Shown here one piece after another: positions 1 through 10,143 of a stretch of DNA of 64,000 nt. The position numbers were made by a program, and so were the translations under genes. Each line of letters opens with the position of its first letter. Position 1 is the first letter of the stretch. The stretch lies in contig CAWFVJ010000024.1 of NCBI GenBank assembly GCA_963819175.1, positions 62,001 through 126,000 of the forward strand, in the 5' to 3' direction. The stretch is from CAWBRT01 sp963819175 (GTDB lineage: Bacteria; Acidobacteriota; Terriglobia; Terriglobales; Acidobacteriaceae). The notes under the pieces are model-generated. The model had not been told where the DNA came from. It was given only the letters and a program-made list of their open reading frames with translations, and ran no database searches.

Positions 1-1870
1 TGCTCGAGCCGAGAATGATCTCGTAGCCTTCCAGCTTGGCCATCGGCTGTACGGTCACGCCCTGGAAGTGCTCGGCACCGGCCTTCTCGGTCACCGACTG
101 CTTGATGCCCTCGAAAGCCTTGCCTACCGCATCTGCATCGCGCAAGTTCAAGATCACGCCACCCACGTCGGTTTTGTGGCTGATGGTGAGCGAGTGCAAC
201 TTCAATACGATCGGATAGCCCATCCGGTTTGCTATCGTGATCGCCTCTTGCTTGCTGAGGGCGATCTCGGTCGGAACCGTCGGGATACAGTAGGCTTCCA
301 GCAGTTTCTTCGATTCGTATTCGGTCAGGACGGTCCGGCCGGAGTTACGCACCGAGTTGATGATCTCGGCCGCTTTCTTGCGGTCGGGACCGCTGTCCAT
401 CGAGCCCAATTGCGGAGTCTCGTAGATGCCCTTGAGGTTGTACGAGTACTTCCACATGTAGTTGAAGGCACCAGTCGCGGTGTCCGGGTAGTTGAAGGTC
501 GGAATACCAGCCTGGTTGAGAATCTCCACGCCGGCCTGAACGCTGTGTCCGCCCATCCAACTGGCCAACACCGGCTTACCCCCGCTCTTGGCGAAGGGGC
601 GAAGCTGTTCGGCAATCTGTGTCGGGTTGGTCATGCCTTGCGGGGTCAGCACGATCAACGTGCCATCGATGCCGGGGTCCTTGGCTGCGATTTCGAGTGC
701 CTTCACATATCGTTCCGGTTCCGCATCGCCGAGGATGTCCACCGGGTTGGCGTGACTCCAGGCGGAAGGCAATACCTTGTTGAATTCCTCTATGGTTTGC
801 GGCGAAAGCTCCGCTAATTCTCCGCCACCGAAGATCAGCGAATCGGTCGAGAGCACACCTGGGCCGCCGGCGTTCGTGATGATGCAAAGCCGGTTGCCCT
901 TGGGGCGCGGTTGCTTGGCCAGCACGTCCGTCACATAGAAAATGTCGCCGATCGAGTTCACGCGCAGTACGCCGGTGCGCCGGAAAGCGGCTTCCAGCAC
1001 GTCGTCGCTGCCCGTCAACGAGCCGGTATGCGAAGCCGCCGCTTTTGCCGCAGCAGCCGTGCGTCCCGCCTTAATCACGATGATCGGCTTGTTCAGCGAG
1101 ACTTCGCGCGCCGCCGAAAGGAACGAACGCGCATCGCCGATCGATTCCATATAGATCACGATGCTGTTGGTGCGGGCATCATTGCCGAAGTAGTCGATCA
1201 AGTCGCCCCAGTTCACGTCCAGCATGGAGCCGATCGAGACGAACGAACTGAAGCCGACGTTCTCCTTCAAACTCCAGTCCAGAACCGCCGTACACAGAGC
1301 GCCGCTCTGGCTGATGAAAGCGACGTTGCCGGGCCGCGCAATCGTGGTTGCGAAGGTCGCGTTCAGACCCATAATCGGGTTCATCACGCCGAGGCAGTTG
1401 GGACCGATCAGGCGCATCTTGCCGCGGATCGTGTCCATGATCTCCGCTTCCAGCTTCTTGCCGGCTTCGCCGACTTCCTTAAACCCGGCTGAGATCACGA
1501 TGGCTGCGGGAATGCCAAGGCCGACAGCTTCCTTGATCAGCGCGGGGACGCTTTCCGCCGGCGTCGTGATCACCACTTGATCAACCACTTCCGGCAAATC
1601 CGTCAACGAGGGATATGTACGAATGCCCAGAATATTAGATCGCTTGGGATTTACTGGATAAAGAGTCCCGCCGAACGGGCTGCTTATCAGGTTCCAAAGG
1701 ACGTTGCGCCCCACGCTTCCGGGACGTTCTGAGGCGCCGATCAGGGCGACGCTTTGAGGTTTGAAGATAGGATCCAGGGGATGCACGTCCGGCCGCAATA
1801 CGTCGTGCGCCGGGTCCGTGACAGGCTGCCCTTTTCCAACGGCTTTTCCAACAGCTTTTCCAGCAGTCAT
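1..1870 (-). CDS. ADP-forming acetate/acyl-CoA synthetase, C-terminal end cut off by the window
   Basis: This cytosolic enzyme family interconverts an acyl-CoA, ADP and phosphate with the free acid, CoA and ATP. The frame is open from an ATG at 1870 to the window edge, giving about 623 residues. A CoA-binding Rossmann segment (SVALIGASERPGSVG) lies near residue 40. A succinyl-CoA-ligase-like part follows, with the conserved histidine motif SHTGSLTGS near residue 280. An ATP-grasp part begins near residue 520 (VLTEYESKKLLEAY). Alpha and beta parts are therefore fused in one chain. The start has a good ribosome site, AAGGTG, seven bases upstream. Some relatives carry a C-terminal GNAT domain and act as protein acetyltransferases; that region is outside the window, so this alternative stays open. 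It is divergent from the phosphoesterase gene. Confidence 0.9.
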   Translation of the reverse strand, partial: MTAGKAVGKAVGKGQPVTDPAHDVLRPDVHPLDPIFKPQSVALIGASERPGSVGRNVLWNLISSPFGGTLYPVNPKRSNILGIRTYPSLTDLPEVVDQVVITTPAESVPALIKEAVGLGIPAAIVISAGFKEVGEAGKKLEAEIMDTIRGKMRLIGPNCLGVMNPIMGLNATFATTIARPGNVAFISQSGALCTAVLDWSLKENVGFSSFVSIGSMLDVNWGDLIDYFGNDARTNSIVIYMESIGDARSFLSAAREVSLNKPIIVIKAGRTAAAAKAAASHTGSLTGSDDVLEAAFRRTGVLRVNSIGDIFYVTDVLAKQPRPKGNRLCIITNAGGPGVLSTDSLIFGGGELAELSPQTIEEFNKVLPSAWSHANPVDILGDAEPERYVKALEIAAKDPGIDGTLIVLTPQGMTNPTQIAEQLRPFAKSGGKPVLASWMGGHSVQAGVEILNQAGIPTFNYPDTATGAFNYMWKYSYNLKGIYETPQLGSMDSGPDRKKAAEIINSVRNSGRTVLTEYESKKLLEAYCIPTVPTEIALSKQEAITIANRMGYPIVLKLHSLTISHKTDVGGVILNLRDADAVGKAFEGIKQSVTEKAGAEHFQGVTVQPMAKLEGYEIILGSS

Positions 1871-2257
1871 GAGACCTCACCTTGCGAAATGAAAATGTAT
1901 GAATGAATTGATCGTGGCAACAGGCTACGAACCAAAATTCTTGAATTCCAATAAGGACAGGAATTGCGAACAACACCGCCGCTTGCGGCCAATCCTACAG
2001 CGTGACGGATTGCATGGTTCTGGATTACGGCCACCATTCCTCCCCGCGAGGAACGCGCTTAGGCTCACCGACTAAACTCAGTCGTCAAGAACAACCAAGT
2101 TGTTCGCTTCTGTCGTTCTCAGAGTATCATTCCAGTGGGGCGCTCGCACAGTGCGTATTGCCCTTGTGTTTTCAAGGAGTTAGTCTATAATATACGGATC
2201 GTGACACGTCCGTTGGCGGACTCTGAGCCTTCCAACCGCCTGCGGCAACTCAAATCC
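1871..2257. other. Divergent intergenic region
   Basis: This 387-base gap separates two divergent genes. It holds one convincing rightward promoter (2164-2191). I see no gene, RNA or repeat in the rest. Confidence 0.5.
2164..2191 (+). promoter_or_regulatory. Sigma-70-like promoter of the phosphoesterase gene
   Basis: The -35 candidate TTGTGT at 2164-2169 is followed after 16 bases by a perfect -10 TATAAT at 2186-2191. The predicted start point near 2198 leaves a leader of about 60 bases before the ATG at 2258. The -35 matches the consensus only partly. Confidence 0.55.
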
Positions 2258-3282
2258 ATGCGCAATCTCTTCGCTGTCCGGCTGCTGTTTATTGTCTTGT
2301 TCGCTGCGGTCATCTCAGGCTGGGGCCAGCAACCCGTGGGGATGCCGGCCCGCGCTGTGGTTGCGGATAACGGGGGCGCGGCGGCCCTGAAGGTCGCAGT
2401 CAAGGGGCCCTTCCAGTTCGTCGCCTATGGCGATGCCCGGTTCACCAATCCAGCCAACGTCGCGCCCAGCAATCCGGAAATTCGCAGGGCTCTGGTCAAT
2501 CAGATCGCATTCATCAAACCAAGTTTTATTCTTTTCAGCGGCGATCTGGTGCTGCAGGGTGATAACTCCGCCGATTGGGCGGTCTGGGACGCCGAAACCA
2601 AGGCTTGGGCCACGCCATGGTCCCGGTTTTCCCCACCATTGGCAATCACGAGCTTTACAAGGATCCAATCGCCGGCTTGCGGAATTACTTCCAGCACTTT
2701 CCTGAGCTGAAGAACAGCCGCTATTACTCCATGCGGGCGGGCAGCACACTCACGCTGGTTTTGGACAGCTCGCAAGATGAGACGACCGGTGCCCAGGGAC
2801 AGTGGCTGGCCAGCCAACTCGATCATCTTCCCGACGACGTCTCTTTTGTCTTCTTCCTGCTGCATCACCCGCCTTACACCAATTCGAAAAATAGCCTTTT
2901 GGGGGGTGGCCATTCGGAGCGCCCTCGCGAGCAGGCGCTGGCGAAAATGCTGGAAGAACGCCAACTCAAGACCCGGCCGCACTTCATTGTGTTTAGCGGT
3001 CATGTCCATAACTACGAACGTTATGAGCACCATGGCGTGACCTACATTGTGACCGGAGGCGGCGGCGCGACGCCATACTCTGTTCCGCGCAAACCGGGGG
3101 ATGGATATCGGCAACCCGGTGTCACTTACCACTATTGCGTGGTGAGGGTGGACGGCACGAAACTTGAGCTCGATATGATGAAGCTCGAAATGCGAAATAT
3201 GCAGCCGTATTTCGTTCGCGCCGACTCGGTGGTTATCATCAGTGCGCCCGCGCCGCCCGCGAAAGCTGCCTCGGCTAAATAA
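2258..3282 (+). CDS. Secreted calcineurin-type metallophosphoesterase, frameshifted near 2611
   Basis: The product should be an exported phosphoesterase of the purple acid phosphatase-like superfamily. The ATG at 2258 begins a signal peptide (MRNLFAVRLLFIVLFAAVI). The metal-binding motifs appear in the usual order: YGDARF near residue 58, SGDLV near 93, GNHE near 128, LLHHPP near 200 and SGHVHNYER near 246. The first two are in one frame and the rest in the neighbouring frame. Adding one base near 2608-2615 (TTGGGCCACG) joins them as KAW-GHAMVPVFPTIGNHE and gives 341 residues. Because all motifs are intact, a sequencing error or very recent mutation is likelier than an old pseudogene. The substrate is unknown. 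Confidence 0.8.
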
Positions 3283-3420
3283 CGTTTCGATGGCATCTGT
3301 CCAGAAGCAGGGGATGCCCGGAGAACGGTGCCAGCAGCCTGAATTCGTCCCATCGGGCATGGTTCAGGGCCGCAGTATCAGCCGTGCTGATTGCCAGTAG
3401 ATCGAAAGCTACTGAGACAA

Positions 3421-3429
3421 TGGTACAAT
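3421..3429 (+). promoter_or_regulatory. Extended -10 element before purM
   Basis: TGG-TACAAT at 3421-3429 matches an extended -10 (TGn followed by a 5 of 6 match). No good -35 is visible 16-18 bases upstream, which is tolerable for extended -10 promoters. It lies about 50 bases before the purM ATG. Confidence 0.35.
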
Positions 3430-3478
3430 TTCCGTTCAACCCTATCTTGATCACCCGGATGTTTGCTTGGCGCAAAGC

Positions 3479-4522
3479 ATGGAACAGGAACAGAAAAGCT
3501 TCACTTACGCCGACGCCGGCGTCGACATAGAACGAGCCAATCGCACCAAGCAGCGCATCAAGTATCTGGCTCATCGCACGTTCAACAAGAACGTGCTCAG
3601 CGAAATTGGCGGATTCGGCGGCCTGTTTCAAGTCGACAAGAAGAAATTCAAGGATCCCGTCCTCGTCTCCAGCGTCGACGGCGTCGGCACCAAGTTGAAA
3701 CTCGCCTTCGAGATGAACCTGCACCACACCATCGGCGGCGACCTGGTGAATCACTGCGTCAACGACATTGTCGTGCAGGGCGCGACCCCGCTTTTCTTCA
3801 TGGATTACCTGGCTGTCGGCAAACTCGACCCGGAAGTCGCCGAAAGGATTGTCGGTGGAGTTGCCGAGGCCTGTAAGCATAACGGCTGCGCCCTCATCGG
3901 CGGAGAAACGGCCGAGATGCCGGGCTTTTATCCGCCGCAGGAATACGATCTGGCAGGGTTCATCGTCGGCGTGGTTGAGCGCGATCGCATCATTACGGGC
4001 AAAGCCGTGGAGGTGGGGGATATCCTATTGGGTTTGCCTTCCACCGGACTGCACACCAACGGCTATTCGCTCGCCCGCAAATTGCTGTTTTCCATTGCCG
4101 GGTACTCGCCCGAGTCCTACGTCAACGAGATTAAGGGCAAGATCGGCAACGAATTGATGAAGCAGCATCGCAGTTACTGGCCGATTCTTCGCCGCCTCAT
4201 CGAAGCCGATACCATCAGCGCCATGGCCCATATCACCGGCGGAGGCATGACCGAAAATCTGCCTCGCGTGTTGCCCAAAGGAACTGCCGCGCTCATCGAA
4301 ATGGGGACATGGCCCGTCTTGCCGATCTTCGAGCATCTGCGGAAACTCGGCAACATTGAACCCGCGGAGATGATGCGCACCTTCAACATGGGTATCGGCA
4401 TGTTGCTGGTAGTCTCGCCCAAGAAATTCAAGAAGGTTCAGAGCATCCTCGAGCGCATCGGCGAAAAAGCGCACGTGGTCGGCCGCATCGTCAAGGGCGA
4501 CCGCAAGGTACAGTACTCGTGA
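3479..4522 (+). CDS. purM: Phosphoribosylformylglycinamidine cyclo-ligase (AIR synthetase)
   Basis: PurM closes the imidazole ring in purine synthesis, turning FGAM and ATP into AIR in the cytosol. The 347-residue length is normal for the family. The motifs SSVDGVGTKLK (about residues 64-74) and GGETAEMPGFY (about 140-150) are typical of the ATP- and substrate-binding region, and GGGMTENLPRVLP is present towards the C-terminus. The ATG at 3479 is preferred. A TTG twelve bases upstream at 3467 is in frame, and neither has a strong ribosome site. purN follows after 16 bases, which indicates a purMN operon. Confidence 0.95.
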   Translation: MEQEQKSFTYADAGVDIERANRTKQRIKYLAHRTFNKNVLSEIGGFGGLFQVDKKKFKDPVLVSSVDGVGTKLKLAFEMNLHHTIGGDLVNHCVNDIVVQGATPLFFMDYLAVGKLDPEVAERIVGGVAEACKHNGCALIGGETAEMPGFYPPQEYDLAGFIVGVVERDRIITGKAVEVGDILLGLPSTGLHTNGYSLARKLLFSIAGYSPESYVNEIKGKIGNELMKQHRSYWPILRRLIEADTISAMAHITGGGMTENLPRVLPKGTAALIEMGTWPVLPIFEHLRKLGNIEPAEMMRTFNMGIGMLLVVSPKKFKKVQSILERIGEKAHVVGRIVKGDRKVQYS

Positions 4523-4538
4523 TCGCACGACTGCCTTT

Positions 4539-5160
4539 ATGAATCTCGGCATTCTTCTCTCCGGACGCGGCTCCAACTTCGAGGCCATCGCCAACAACAT
4601 CGCTGCCGGCCGCCTCGCAGCGAAGATCGCGATCGTCATCTCGAATCGCGCCGATGCGGGCGGCATTGAATCTGCCCGCCGTCGTGGACTTCATGCGCTG
4701 GTCATCCCCAGCAGAGGCCGCCAGCGGGAAGAGCACGACCGCGATGTGGTGACCGCGTTGCGCGGGGCGAAGGTCGATCTGGTCATCCTCGCCGGTTACA
4801 TGCGGCTATTGTCGCCCTGGTTCATCCAGCAGTTTCCGCAACGCATTCTCAATATCCATCCGTCTCTACTGCCCGCATTTCCTGGCCTTGAAGCTCAGCA
4901 GCAGGCCTTTAACTACGGCGTGCAAGTCAGCGGCTGCAGCGTCCATTTTGTCGACGAGCACCTCGACCACGGTCCGATCATCGTGCAGCGCGCTGTCCCG
5001 GTGCTGCCGGATGACGACGAACACACGTTGGCGGCGCGCATCCTGGAGCAGGAGCACAAGGCCTACACCGAAGCAATTCGCATCGTGATCGAAGGAAACT
5101 ACGAAATCGTCGAGCCGCCGCGTGGTGATCCGCAACGCCAGCGCCGGAAGCGCGCGCTGA
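4539..5160 (+). CDS. purN: Phosphoribosylglycinamide formyltransferase, frameshifted near its C-terminus
   Basis: PurN transfers a formyl group from 10-formyl-THF to GAR, the third step of purine synthesis. Catalytic Asn105, His107 and Asp143 are visible in NIHPSLLPAF and VDEHLDHGPII, with the N-terminal phosphate loop LLSGRGSNFEA. As read, the frame runs on to 5528, far longer than any PurN and antisense to the next gene. Removing one C near 5114 (GAGCCGCCGCG) gives the ending VERRVVIRNASAGSAR and a TGA at 5158-5160. That makes 206 residues, the family length, and leaves a clean 43-base gap to the convergent transporter. The correction is inferred; the enzyme identity is secure. Confidence 0.9.
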
Positions 5161-5203
5161 GCATCGTAGTTTGTCCTGCTCAGCGAAGCCCGTCCATGAT
5201 GAT

Positions 5204-6719
5204 CTACATCAGCCCAATCAACCTCCACCAGGTAAGGGCGGTTATGATCCACGCAGCCCAGATCATGAACCCTATGGGGATGGATGCCCTGCAGCAAATC
5301 ATTCGGTTTGTAATGCCCGGTCTGCATGAAGATCATATTGCCGGTAGTGTTGAACGGCAGGAACAGGGCATACGCCATCATGATGGCCAAGGGCAAGCAA
5401 AACTTGGCGACATCGAAACCCAACGACTGCGCGATGCCGATATAGATGGGCGCCATGACTCCGGTCATGGTGGTGGTGGCCGCCCATATGAAGTGACTGA
5501 AGATGCTGAATCCGATCAGCAGCATTAGCAGCCAGAAGTAGGAGACGTCCTTCAAGCCCAGCGAGACGAACGCCATCTTGATAATGACTTCCACGGCCTT
5601 GGTCTGCGCCAAGCCATTGGCCAAGGTGGTGACCCCGCCGACGTAGACGAAGAGTTCCCATGGCAACGAGTATTGCGCATCCCGCCATTCCAGCACGCCG
5701 ATCGGACGCGGCAGGAAGATCAGCGACGAGATGATGAAGGCAATCATCGTGGGGTTCAGATGATGGAGCTGATCGGTAGCCCACAAAATTATTGCGAGCA
5801 TGAAGAAGATAACAGCTCTTTTTTCCGGTCCGGTCATCGGCCCCAGTGCCGATCAAGTCGTCGTTGATCCGCTCGATGCCGCCGGTGATCTCCTTCATCT
5901 CCGGCGGGAACATTTTGGTCACGAACCAGCACATCAGGAATAGCAGAACGATGTTGGTGGGCGCCGCGGCCATCGCCCAGTACGCCCAACTGGTGTATTT
6001 CGATGGGCCGCTGCTCGCGATGATGGCGGCGATAAACATCGCATTGGGGATAGTCGCGGTCAGGAACGCGGAGCCGGTAATGTTGTTGGTAAAGGCCTGC
6101 GAGAGCGCCAGCGCCTTGCCGAAGTTACTCTCCCCGGCCTTCACCTTGTAGGTTTCGGCCAAGCCTTCCACCACCGGAACCATGGCGAGGGATCTGGCCG
6201 TGTTGCTCGGGGTAAAGGGAGAAACCAGCAAGGTGGTGATCGAACCCGCCATGATGGCCCGCAACGGCGTCTTGCCAATGCCGCGCACCACATGCAGCAG
6301 AAGTCTTCTGGCAACTCCAGTTCTGACCATTGCGATCGAGATCACAAATCCGGTGACGATGAGCCACAACGATGCCGCGGAAAATCCCGACAGCACGAAG
6401 TCTGTGCTGCGTATGAGCGTCCCGTTCTTCACCGCGCCGGTGCTGTTTCCGACCCAAAAGTACAGGAAGCAGATCATGATGAAGATACTGACGGCGAAAT
6501 TGACCCCCATCGTAACCCACACCGCGACCGCGCCGCCGAAGATGGCCAACATCTTGTGTTGGGTGACGTTAAGGTTGGCGATCGGCGTCAGCCAGATCGC
6601 GGTTCCCACGAGGAGGGAGAACAGCAGTCCCCATTTTTTTCCCCAGGCCTCGAACCCTCCTACCTTTTTCTCCGGGGTAGCCGCCGCCCTTTTGCTTCTT
6701 TCACGCTCTCAGTTGCCAC
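5204..6719 (-). CDS. DASS/SLC13-type dicarboxylate-anion transporter, three apparent indels
   Basis: This is an inner-membrane carrier of the divalent anion:sodium symporter / CitT-TtdT group, with many hydrophobic segments and the diagnostic SPFTPSNTARS motif. A strong ribosome site AGGAGGT (6727-6733) points to a GTG start at 6719 beginning VATESVKEAK. Three single-base corrections are needed: one added near 6687-6693, one removed in the run at 5841-5844, and one removed in the run at 5276-5279. The corrected protein has 504 residues and ends FMIWAAWIITALTWWRLIGLM at a TAG at 5204-5206. A second TPSNT-like motif (LPFNTTGNMIF) lies in the C-terminal half. The substrate is probably a di- or tricarboxylate, but is not determined here. 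Confidence 0.75.
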
Positions 6720-6726
6720 GGCACAG

Positions 6727-6733
6727 ACCTCCT
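6727..6733 (-). promoter_or_regulatory. Strong ribosome binding site deciding the transporter start
   Basis: AGGAGGT on the minus strand lies seven bases before the GTG at 6719. It is the main reason for choosing that start, although an indel must be repaired shortly downstream. Confidence 0.7.
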
Positions 6734-6928
6734 TCGCCGTACTGCAGGTTCTGATTGGCTGAATTGCCGTCTGGAAGTTTCGCACAGCACTCCCGCTGCT
6801 GCCAGCGAAAACGGACAGGCAAGTTGCGAGAATCTTAAACGCGAAAGAAAGCAGTTCATTCGCGGTGCTCAGGATGACCCCGAGAGGAACGTGCTATGAA
6901 GCGGGGCCATGGCTGATACATTCTTCTC

Positions 6929-7363
6929 ATGCTAAAAGTGAAGTTGCTGCGGCCCGGAGCCAAGGCGCCGACAATTGCGCATCCGGGTGAAGATCTGGGC
7001 TACGACATTTACGCCGCCGAAAACGTGACCATCGCATCGCGAGGAAATGCCGTCGTATCAACCGGTATCGCCATTGAATTGACCAGTGCCTCGGAGGAAC
7101 CGCTGGGCGCTCTGTTACGCGACAAGTCATCGATGGCCGCACGGCGAATGGCGCTCACCGGGGGCGTCATCGACGCTGGCTATCGCGGCGAAATCAAAGT
7201 GCTGATCGAGAACCTGGGCGATGCAGTGGCTGAAATTCATGCCGGCGAAAAACTGGCGAATCTCATTCCTTATCCGGTGCTGACCACGCCGGTGGAGACC
7301 GTCGAAGAGCTGGCGCAGTCGAGCCGCAATGCCGGAGGCTTCGGGTCATCGGGCAGGAAATGA
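6929..7363 (+). CDS. dut: Deoxyuridine 5'-triphosphate nucleotidohydrolase (dUTPase)
   Basis: Dut hydrolyses dUTP to dUMP and pyrophosphate, keeping uracil out of DNA and supplying dTMP synthesis. The 144 residues carry all five trimeric-dUTPase motifs in order: EDLGYDIYA, LRDKSSMA, GGVIDAGYRGEIKV with the catalytic Asp and Tyr, GEKLANLIPYPV, and the C-terminal P-loop-like NAGGFGSSGR. The ATG at 6929 gives the normal N-terminus. The gene converges on the ETF-quinone oxidoreductase gene with only six bases between the stop codons. Confidence 0.97.
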   Translation: MLKVKLLRPGAKAPTIAHPGEDLGYDIYAAENVTIASRGNAVVSTGIAIELTSASEEPLGALLRDKSSMAARRMALTGGVIDAGYRGEIKVLIENLGDAVAEIHAGEKLANLIPYPVLTTPVETVEELAQSSRNAGGFGSSGRK

Positions 7364-7369
7364 AGGACC

Positions 7370-9081
7370 TCACATGCCGTCGTAGTTCGGGCCGCCGCCG
7401 CCCTCCGGCGGAACCCAGGTGATGATCTCGTACGGGTCCATGATGTCGCATGTCTTGCAGTGCACGCAGTTGGAGGGGTTCAGATGAATCTCCTTGGCCC
7501 CGGGCACCGCAGAGGACTCGACCATCTCATAGACATTGGCCGGACAGAAGAACTGGCAGGGATTGCCGAACTCGCGCGTGCAGCGCGCATTGCAGATATC
7601 CGTATCGTGAATGACAAGGTGCGAGGGCTGATCTTCCTCGTGGCGCGTGCCGGAGTGGTAGAGGTCTGTTAGCTTATCGAACGTGAGTTTACCGTCGCCC
7701 TTGGCCCAGCCGGTGATTTGCTCGGGTTCGTCCCATCCGCGTGAGTCGGCCAGGGTGCGCATCCGTTTATGCCCGGGGTGGGCGGCGTAGCGCTCCATCA
7801 AGCCCCTGCCGCCGGAGATCTGTTGCAGCGCCGCGTTGGCAAATCCCTGTAGCAGGCCTCCCTCGAAGCCCTGGTGGAAGTTGCGCACCGGGTAAAGCTC
7901 CCGCTTGATCCAACTGGCGTCGACGCGTTGCTTAAACGCCTGCAGTTGAGCGGCGGAAAAGTTGCCGGCAACGAGCGCGTCGAAAGCGGTTTCCGCGGCC
8001 AGCATGCCGCTCTTGATGGCAAGGTGAATGCCCTTGAGCCGCTGCGAGTTGAGAAAGCCGGCCGAGTCGCCGACGATCATCCAGCCGTCGCCCGCCAGCG
8101 GCGGCATCGACCACCATCCGCCGTAAGGCAGCGTCTTGGCGCCGTAGCGGACGATCTTGCCGCCTTCGAGCAGGCCGCGAACAAAGGGATGCTGCTTGAA
8201 AGATTGCAGCACGTGCTGCGGGTCCGTGCGCGGGTCCGGGTAATCGAGTCCGGTAACGAATCCGAGCGAGACGATGTTATCTTTACCGCCGTAAATCCAG
8301 GCGCCACCATACTCCCGGGTGGTCAGGGGCCAGCCCATGGTGTAGATGACCTGGCCGCGGCCGATGCGCCCGGAAGGGACCTCCCACAGCTCTTTCACGC
8401 CGGCGCCAAAGGTCATCGGGATTGCGGTCGCGGTCGAGCTGAAAGCGCGCGGTCAGTTGCTTGGTGAGCGAACCGCGCGGTCCTTCGGCGAGGATCAGGA
8501 TCTTCGATTTCAGATCGTAGCCAGGTTCGAAATTCGCTTTCGGCTGGTTCTGCTTATCGACGCCCTTGTCGTCGGTGCGCACGCCGGTGACCTTGCCTTC
8601 TTCGATCAAGAGCTCACTGCCGGCAAACCCCGGAAAAACGGTGATGCCAGTCTCCTCGACCTTGGAGCCGAGCCATTTGACGAAACGGTTGAGCGAGATG
8701 ACGTAGTTGCCGTGATCGCGCAGCGGAGGCGGAGTGATGGGGGCCTTGAACTTCGAGCTTGCGGGTGAGAAAGTAAACTGCCTCGTTGGTCACTTCCGAC
8801 TCGATCGGCGCTTCGTCTTTCCAGCCGGGCAGCAACTCGTCCATCGAACGCGGATCAAGCAGCGCGCCGCTCAGCGAGTGCTGGCCAAGCTCGCGCGCCT
8901 TTTCCAAAACGTAGATGTTCTCTTTCGAGAGGGCAGCGTCGGGATGGGCTGCATTGTGCTCATCGATGAGTTGCGACAGACGCAGCGCGCAGGCCAACCC
9001 GGCGGGTCCGCCGCCGACAATGGTCACGTCCGCTTCCATCAACGGGTGCTCGACATCGGGAATTGGTTTACGGAAGATCAT
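7370..9081 (-). CDS. Electron-transfer flavoprotein-ubiquinone oxidoreductase, two apparent indels
   Basis: ETF-QO passes electrons from reduced ETF to the quinone pool at the membrane. The ATG at 9081 starts MIFRKPIPDVEHP, followed by the FAD dinucleotide motif VTIVGGGPAGLACALRL. The C-terminus has the ferredoxin-like cysteines CNARCTREF...CQFFCP and CVHCKTC for a 4Fe-4S cluster. The protein is spread over three frames. Removing one base in the run at 8739-8743 and one at 8418-8420 gives 569 residues, the usual length. The repaired junctions read APITPPPLRDHG and FQLDRDRNPMTFGAG. It is the last gene of the etf operon. Confidence 0.88.
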
Positions 9082-9083
9082 AA

Positions 9084-9145
9084 AAGAAGTTTCGAGTTTC
9101 AAGTTTCGGGTTTCACGAACAGCGTTCCAACGTGAAACGATCAGG
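9084..9145. repeat. GTTTC-rich spacer with inverted repeat
   Basis: The spacer between ETF-QO and etfA reads as iterated GTTTC units (plus strand GTTTCGAGTTTCAAGTTTCG, then GTTTCACG and, 13 bases later, CGTGAAAC). The same motif recurs at 10399-10442 and 14222-14256. Confidence 0.5.
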
Positions 9146-9146
9146 C

Positions 9147-10134
9147 TTATCCCTTCGCCTTCTTTATCTTCTTCGATCAGCGGCGGCACGATTTCGAACA
9201 AGTTGCCGACAACGCCGATGTCGCTGACCTCGAAGATTGGCGCTTCGCTGTCCTTGTTGATGGCGATGATGGTGCGCGCTCCCTTCATGCCGACAATGTG
9301 CTGGATGGCGCCGCTGATGCCAAGCGCGAGATAGAGTTTGGGCGCGACCGTCTGGCCGGACGAGCCGACCTGGCGCTCCATGGGCAGCCAGCCGTTGTCG
9401 CAGATGGGACGCGAAGCGGCAATCTCACCACCTAGCGCATCGGCGAGCTTCTGCGCCATTTCCAGATTCTTTTGCTCCTTGATGCCGCGGCCCACGGAGA
9501 CGATGATCTCGGCCTGCGTAAGGTCCACCGCCTGCTTGGCTTCCTTGAACGGCGCTTCCGGCTGCGTACGAATCACGCCGTCTGCGATCTGCGCCTGCGC
9601 GGTCTCAACCGGAGCGGCCGACGCGCCCTGCTGCACCTGGTCGGCGCGAAACGCTCCGGTCTGGAAGCTGGCGAACCATGGACCGCCGCCGGAGATCGAA
9701 ACATCGGCGGTGAACTTGCCCTGAAACATCTGCCGGACGAACAGCAGCTTGCCGTTTTCGTATTTGAATCCGATGCAGTCGGGAACCAGGGAGACGCCGA
9801 GCGAGGTGGCGAGCTTGGGAGCAAAATCCCGCACCTGGTAGGTGTGCGGCATGAGCACGAGCTTGGGCTGGCGCTGCTGGATGAAATCCTTGAGGGCCGC
9901 GGCAAATCCGTCGGGCGTGTAACGGGCGAGCTTTTCGCTCTCGATGGCGTAAACCTTGGCGACCTTTTTGGCCGCGACTTCGCCGGCGATAGCGCCGAGG
10001 TTATTGCCGACGACGGCAGCCTCAACCGTCCAGCCGGTCTGCGCCGCAATGGCCTGTGCTCCAGTAAGCGTCTCCCATGAGACGCGGTTCAGTTTGCCTT
10101 CACGCTGTTCGACGACGACCAGAATCGTATCCAT
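9147..10134 (-). CDS. etfA: Electron transfer flavoprotein alpha subunit, frameshift at its very end
   Basis: EtfA binds FAD and, with EtfB, collects electrons from acyl-CoA dehydrogenases and passes them to ETF-QO. The N-terminus MDTILVVVEQREGKLN is typical. The C-terminal FAD domain shows RQVGSSGQTVAPKLYLALG, SGAIQHIVGMKGA and INKDSEAPIFEVSDIGVVG. As read, the frame runs through into ETF-QO and would give a false fusion. Removing one A near 9168-9174 changes the tail to PPLIEEIKKAKG with a TAA at 9147-9149 and 328 residues, matching the family. etfB lies upstream, separated by two small membrane protein genes. Confidence 0.92.
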
Positions 10135-10143
10135 CTCTCTCCC

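Noticed and set aside
68..1492. Long rightward reading frames opposite the acyl-CoA synthetase gene
   Set aside because: They are high-GC antisense shadows; the minus strand encodes a clear, motif-complete enzyme over the same bases.
2258..3282. Calling the frameshifted genes pseudogenes
   Set aside because: All catalytic motifs are intact on both sides of each break, and thirteen similar breaks in essential genes such as purN and trpE are implausible as real mutations.
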